NCBI GenBank assembly: GCA_016188915.1
Contig: JACPGU010000002.1
Coordinates: 124,001 to 188,000 of the forward strand
DNA from: Candidatus Microgenomates bacterium
Lineage (GTDB): Bacteria > Patescibacteria > JACPGU01
Direction of reading: 5' to 3'
DNA: 64,000 bases
Part shown: positions 60,861 through 64,000 of the stretch, piece by piece
Position numbering within the stretch: the first letter of the stretch is position 1
How the letters are laid out: every line of letters starts with the position of its first letter
The notes under the pieces: model-generated
What the model was told of the DNA's origin: nothing
Seen by the model: only the letters and a program-made list of their open reading frames with translations
Database searches by the model: none
Program-made: the position numbers and the translations under genes

Positions 60861-61607
60861 ATGTCCGGTCATTCCAAATGGCATAATATTCAGGTCAGAA
60901 AAGGCAAACAAGATGCTAAAAGGGCGGGAGCCTTTACGGCGCTTTCCCGCGCTATCACTGCCGCGGCTCGCGAGGGCGGGGGTGATATTAATATGAATTT
61001 CAAACTGCGCATCGCGGTAGAGAGAGCGAAAGCTGTTTCTATGCCCAAGGATAATATCCAAAAAGCCATTGATCGCGGGACAGGCGCGGGTAGCGGTGTG
61101 GCCTTGGTAGCGATAAGCTATGAGGCCAAAGGTCCAGGCGGGATGGATATTATTGTGGACTGTTTGACAGATAACAAAAATAGAACGGCCTCGGAAATTA
61201 AGCATATTTTTACCAAAAACGGAGGAACAGTTGGAGCGCCAGGTTCGGTTGGTTGGAATTTTGAACAAAAAGGAGTTGTAGTCATAAATCCAAAATCGAA
61301 AAACCAAATGCCAAGTCAAGCCCAAAGCTCAAATGACCAAACTATTTTAAAGATTATGGATATTGAGGGAGTTGCCGATGTGGAGGAAGACGAAGATGGG
61401 ATTGAGATTTATACTGCGCCGAAAGAATTAGCGATGGTAAGCCGGGCGCTAGAAGAGAAAGATTTCAAAATAGAAAAAGCAGAATTAGTAATGAGTCCCA
61501 AAAATACGGTGAAATTGGAAGGAGAAAAAGCCGAGCAAGCACTGAAATTGCTTGAAGCTCTGGACGACTATGATGATACGGAAAATGTCTGGACGAATTT
61601 GGGGTAA
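60861..61607 (+). CDS. yebC: YebC/PmpR-family protein with an in-frame repeat-derived insert
   Basis: 248 aa. MSGHSKWHNIQVRKGKQDAK, ARAGAFT-like start, MPKDNIQKAIDRGTG, GGMDIIVDCLTDNKNRTASEIKHIFTK and NGGTVGAPGSVGWNFEQKG all match YebC, followed by the C-terminal DVEEDEDGIEIYTAP part. Acts on translation of proline-rich stretches or as a DNA-binding regulator (family knowledge). Near residues 140-160 the segment NPKSKNQMPSQAQSSNDQT replaces the usual short acidic link; its DNA looks like the dispersed repeat words (CAAATGCCAA, AAGCCCAAAGCTCAAA). Confidence 0.95.
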   Translation: MSGHSKWHNIQVRKGKQDAKRAGAFTALSRAITAAAREGGGDINMNFKLRIAVERAKAVSMPKDNIQKAIDRGTGAGSGVALVAISYEAKGPGGMDIIVDCLTDNKNRTASEIKHIFTKNGGTVGAPGSVGWNFEQKGVVVINPKSKNQMPSQAQSSNDQTILKIMDIEGVADVEEDEDGIEIYTAPKELAMVSRALEEKDFKIEKAELVMSPKNTVKLEGEKAEQALKLLEALDDYDDTENVWTNLG

Positions 61608-61660
61608 AAAAATAAGGATTTCATAATTTTAGATTTTAAATAGCTATTTTTACTCAAAGC

Positions 61661-61689
61661 TTGTGGTGGGACGGATAGAGTGGTATAAT
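61661..61689 (+). promoter_or_regulatory. Candidate promoter of the 61768 gene
   Basis: TTGTGG (61661-61666), 17 bp, TATAAT (61684-61689). Confidence 0.6.
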
Positions 61690-61767
61690 AATGCTAGATG
61701 AGCTCTATTTTCTAGCCGTTTCGCGTCTCCCCATGTTTTAGTTTTTAAAAAAGAAAGGGGTGAGGTC

Positions 61768-62016
61768 ATGACAGTAGCTTTTGAGGCTTCCTTTGGAGTA
61801 TTTGCAATCAGTGCACGAACTTCGCTCCAGACTCCTCGAAAAGCTCCTATTGTCCAACCGTCCGATCAGTCCAGTCTTCTCGGCCAGCGCGGGTTGCCCA
61901 AAGATGTCGCGGGACATCTAGGCAGAGAACATCTTGCGCGAACTAGAGGAGATATTTTTGCACTGCTTTCGGCGGAGGCCAACTGGCCAGGACATTTTTT
62001 TGACCACATCGCATGA
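61768..62016 (+). CDS. Small hypothetical protein (82 aa)
   Basis: Not recognised. MTVAFEASFGVFAISARTSL…, polar with several Arg and His, no membrane span. The unit is well framed: promoter at 61661-61689, GGGGTGAGGTC before the ATG and a terminator at 62041-62070. The encoded sequence is compositionally plain, so a regulatory RNA carrying an accidental frame is an alternative. Confidence 0.45.
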   Translation: MTVAFEASFGVFAISARTSLQTPRKAPIVQPSDQSSLLGQRGLPKDVAGHLGREHLARTRGDIFALLSAEANWPGHFFDHIA

Positions 62017-62040
62017 GACGCGAAACAGCATAAATCTATG

Positions 62041-62070
62041 AGAGTCCCGGGGAACCCGGGCTCTTTTGTT
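62041..62070 (+). terminator. Terminator of the 61768 unit
   Basis: AGAG-(T)-CCCGGG, loop GAA, CCCGGG-CTCT with one bulged T, then TTTGTTTTG. Confidence 0.8.
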
Positions 62071-62076
62071 TTGGCA

Positions 62077-62099
62077 AAAGAAAAGCCCCCGAGGGGGGC
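62077..62099 (-). terminator. Terminator of the 62126-62638 gene
   Basis: On the minus strand GCCCCC, loop CTC, GGGGGC, then TTTTCTTTT. Confidence 0.75.
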
Positions 62100-62125
62100 A
62101 AAAGGTATGTCTTTTTGAAGAAAAA

Positions 62126-62638
62126 TCAGGCCGATTTTTGCGTCTGGGATTTCAGCACCCATGGTTGCTGAAACTTTTTTATAGCTTCCCGCATTGATTT
62201 GGCGAATTCTTCCAGAAAGCGGGTTTTGTCATCATGAGCATAGAAATGATGGTGATCTTTAGCGATGGCTTGAGCGATTTTTTCCAGAGGCAGGATGATC
62301 TCTTGCCGGATATAGTCTGAAGATAGATCGTTTTTTCGGCGTAATTCTCGAGAAAGATTCATGATGGCCTTTCTTGCCAAAAAGGCCAGTGCCAGATTTT
62401 GCGTGAAGTGCCGGGCTCTGATTCTCAAAAAGTAGCCGATTGGGTTAATTCTTTGAAGCGCAAGCCCGCTTAATTTGGGGGATCTTCCGTCCAAAGAGCA
62501 TTTCAGAAGATCCGCGAACCATTGGAGATAACAGGCGCCATCTTCGCCACCATCATTGCGAGTGTTGATCGATTCCAAAGTGTCGAGGGCATCTGTTGTT
62601 GTCGGTAGTGGATCAATCTTTTCTTGCAAAGTAACCAT
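62126..62638 (-). CDS. Helical hypothetical protein (170 aa)
   Basis: Not recognised. Strong ribosome site GGGAGGG six bases before the ATG. Mostly helical, soluble, with a His-rich patch (AKDHHHFYAHDDK) near residue 130 that could bind metal, and Cys at about 36 and 47. No signal peptide. Monocistronic with its own terminator. Possibly a lineage-specific cytosolic protein. Confidence 0.6.
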   Translation of the reverse strand: MVTLQEKIDPLPTTTDALDTLESINTRNDGGEDGACYLQWFADLLKCSLDGRSPKLSGLALQRINPIGYFLRIRARHFTQNLALAFLARKAIMNLSRELRRKNDLSSDYIRQEIILPLEKIAQAIAKDHHHFYAHDDKTRFLEEFAKSMREAIKKFQQPWVLKSQTQKSA

Positions 62639-62793
62639 TTCGTCCCTCCCGATTTTTTGTTAAGACTTCGCTTTGTTTCGCCAATTATATCAGATAGCGT
62701 CTTTTGGCGCAAATGGAGTATACTGGTAAGGAGCAGGGTATGATGTTTTTTATAAAGTGCACATTTTGCAGAAAAAGATATTGGGATAGTAGA

Positions 62794-62923
62794 AAATTTC
62801 TAATTGACCTAATTGCTCTAATTGACCTAAAAAATGCTCAATGAACAAATGCCAATAAATAATTTTGAGATTTGGGGCTTGAGATTTGGGAATTATTTAG
62901 AAATTAGATCAATTAGAAATTAA
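62794..62923. repeat. Dispersed repeat, copy B (before ruvC)
   Basis: Left TTTCTAATTGACCTAATTGC and right AATTAGATCAATTAGAAATT ends match copy A in the hrcA leader. Centre reads CAAATGCCAATAAATAATTT and GAGATTTGGGGCTTGAGATT, words also met in yebC on one or the other strand. Confidence 0.7.
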
Positions 62924-62983
62924 GCAGAGTATGCGCCCAAAGAATCAATCGAAATCAAATAAAGTATTGCTAGACATAATACG

Positions 62984-63478
62984 ATGAAAATTTTAGGCAT
63001 TGATCCGGGGACGGCGATTACGGGGTGGGGAGCGATAGAAGCTCAAAGTTCAAAGCTCAAAGTTCAAAGCTGCGGAGTGATTATAACCCCCGCCAAACAA
63101 AACCAGTCGGTAAGATTGGCGCATATTTTTAGTGAACTGAATTTAATTATCAAAAAAACAAAGCCCGATGTGGTGGCGGTGGAAAGGCTTTTTTTTATAA
63201 ATAACGCCAAGACGGCAATGACGGTGGGTGAAGCGCGCGGAGTCATCCTTTTGGCTATTGAAAAAGCAAACCTTCCTCTTTACGAGTACACGCCTCTGCA
63301 GGTAAAACAGGCTTTGACCGGCTACGGCAAGGCGGAGAAAAAGCAGATTCAACTGATGGTCAAGCAAATCTTGCGCCTGAAAGAAACGCCGAAACCGGAT
63401 GATATGGCTGACGCTTTGGCTATCGCGATTTGCCATCATTTTCAGAACTATTTGGGGAGCATTATCAAAAAGAAATAG
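62984..63478 (+). CDS. ruvC: Holliday junction resolvase RuvC with an in-frame tandem repeat
   Basis: 164 aa, normal length. Catalytic Asp7 in LGIDPGTAITGWG, Glu in VAVERLFFINNAKTAM, and the closing Asp pair in KPDDMADALAIAICH are all present, so it should cut four-way junctions. Near residues 20-31, AQSSKLKVQSCG is encoded by two perfect 14-bp tandem copies (63044-63071) of CAAAGTTCAAAGCT. This is a surface turn in the family. No ribosome site visible. Confidence 0.95.
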   Translation: MKILGIDPGTAITGWGAIEAQSSKLKVQSCGVIITPAKQNQSVRLAHIFSELNLIIKKTKPDVVAVERLFFINNAKTAMTVGEARGVILLAIEKANLPLYEYTPLQVKQALTGYGKAEKKQIQLMVKQILRLKETPKPDDMADALAIAICHHFQNYLGSIIKKK

Positions 63479-63503
63479 CCTATTGTATTGATGTGCTTTG
63501 TGC

Positions 63504-63509
63504 TATGAT
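63504..63509 (+). promoter_or_regulatory. Extended -10 element before the last gene
   Basis: TGC-TATGAT about 38 bp before the ATG at 63547; no good -35. Confidence 0.4.
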
Positions 63510-63546
63510 TAGTAAAAATAAAAAATAAAAATAAAAAAGGAGATTT

Positions 63547-63903
63547 ATGCCCAAAAGAAAACTGTTTGCTTCCAAAAATATCAGTGGCAAAGCCAAACCT
63601 CTTACCAATTCTGCCCTGGGGCTACTCCAGGCAGTAGCTGTTTTTGGAGGCTTTCTGATTTTAGTGGCAACGATTGATCGTGGTGTTAGCTTTTTTCAAA
63701 AACTAGATGGAGCTTCCGGCACTTTATTTATGTTCAATCTTCTGATTTTGACTTTTATTTGGGAATTTTTAGCATTGTTTGGCTATCCTATTATTTTGCT
63801 GGCGGACAAAAAAGTTTTGAAAGCTTTGGAGATTTTAGCCTATACCTTCTTCTGGCTCTTAGCCCTGGTTCTAGTTTTGGTGGTAGTCGTTTCTAATGGA
63901 TAG
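63547..63903 (+). CDS. Three-span membrane protein of unknown function (118 aa)
   Basis: ATG preceded by AAAAAAGGAG. A basic N-terminus (MPKRKLFASKNISGKAKP) is followed by spans near 27-44, 60-84 and 90-115. Not recognised; resembles small envelope proteins of this lineage in build only. Own terminator. Confidence 0.6.
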   Translation: MPKRKLFASKNISGKAKPLTNSALGLLQAVAVFGGFLILVATIDRGVSFFQKLDGASGTLFMFNLLILTFIWEFLALFGYPIILLADKKVLKALEILAYTFFWLLALVLVLVVVVSNG

Positions 63904-63914
63904 TCTTGTTTTGG

Positions 63915-63955
63915 AAAATAGCCTCATCTTTTGTAAAGGGTGAGGCTATTTTTGT
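63915..63955. terminator. Rho-independent terminator
   Basis: AAAATAGCCTCA, 14-nt loop, TGAGGCTATTTT, then TG. Perfect 12-bp stem with flanking A and T runs. Nothing else is seen from here to the window end. Confidence 0.85.
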
Positions 63956-64000
63956 TCTAATAGATTTCTTGTGTTAGAATAAAACAATAGATACTAATTT

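Noticed and set aside
63044..63071. Tandem 14-mer taken as a possible CRISPR-like or microsatellite locus
   Set aside because: Only two units, no spacers, and it lies inside ruvC in frame; better explained by repeat-word insertion.

Overview
The window looks like a chromosomal segment of an ultra-small bacterium of the Candidate Phyla Radiation (Patescibacteria, Parcubacteria-like). This is an inference. It rests on a stripped-down type IV secretion-like set (VirB6-like, PrgI-like, a separate TraC/VirB4 N-terminal protein, VirB4 ATPase, VirB2-like pilins), very large surface proteins, a split ComEC, a Mur ligase lacking its usual first domain, and many small orphan genes. No rRNA, CRISPR array, prophage or insertion sequence was seen. 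One tRNA gene (Lys, TTT) is present.

Layout. 1-1499: 5' part of polA (minus strand). 1.6-3 kb: small orphan genes. 3-4.3 kb: Mur ligase. 4.4-12.2 kb: minus-strand type IV secretion-like operon. 12.3-14 kb: an orphan membrane-anchored protein and a GGDEF protein. 14.1-26.3 kb: plus-strand surface cluster with a PEGA/beta-propeller protein, a lytic transglycosylase fused to an M15-like peptidase, a second propeller protein and a 2360-residue repeat protein. A secreted orphan gene on the other strand interrupts it. 26.3-32.6 kb: replication and ribosome hub, with a DciA-like gene, dnaN, a candidate oriC and dnaA leftward, and rpmH-rnpA-yidD-yidC-ATP-grasp-rpsT rightward. 32.6-35.8 kb: hsp20, an orphan solute-binding protein and three VirB2-like pilin paralogues. 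36-46 kb: wall and surface enzymes (amidase plus SpoIID, subtilisin), comF, a beta-CASP nuclease, tRNA-Lys and an Ig/lamin-tail surface protein. 46-52.2 kb: dnaJ, dnaK, grpE and hrcA in scattered order, with a CIRCE operator upstream of hrcA. 52.3-56.8 kb: radical SAM gene, toxin-antitoxin pair, GGDEF protein, CPBP-like protein. 56.8-64 kb: split comEC, a cysteine-rich mini-protein, cyclopropane synthase, yebC, ruvC and small orphans.

How it fits together (inference). The secretion-like core, three pilins, two periplasm-facing propeller proteins, a wall-cutting SLT/M15 protein and the giant repeat protein could form one envelope-spanning contact or DNA-uptake apparatus. ComEC, ComF and the ComEC-type metallo-beta-lactamase would handle imported DNA. 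The chaperone genes are under HrcA/CIRCE control.

Strongest oddities: DnaK carries Tyr in place of the invariant nucleotide-site Asp8; AT-rich repeats lie between the CIRCE promoter and hrcA and also appear in frame inside ruvC and yebC; a two-sORF transcription unit sits between grpE and dnaK; and a perfect 32-bp palindrome overlaps the translation start of a surface protein.
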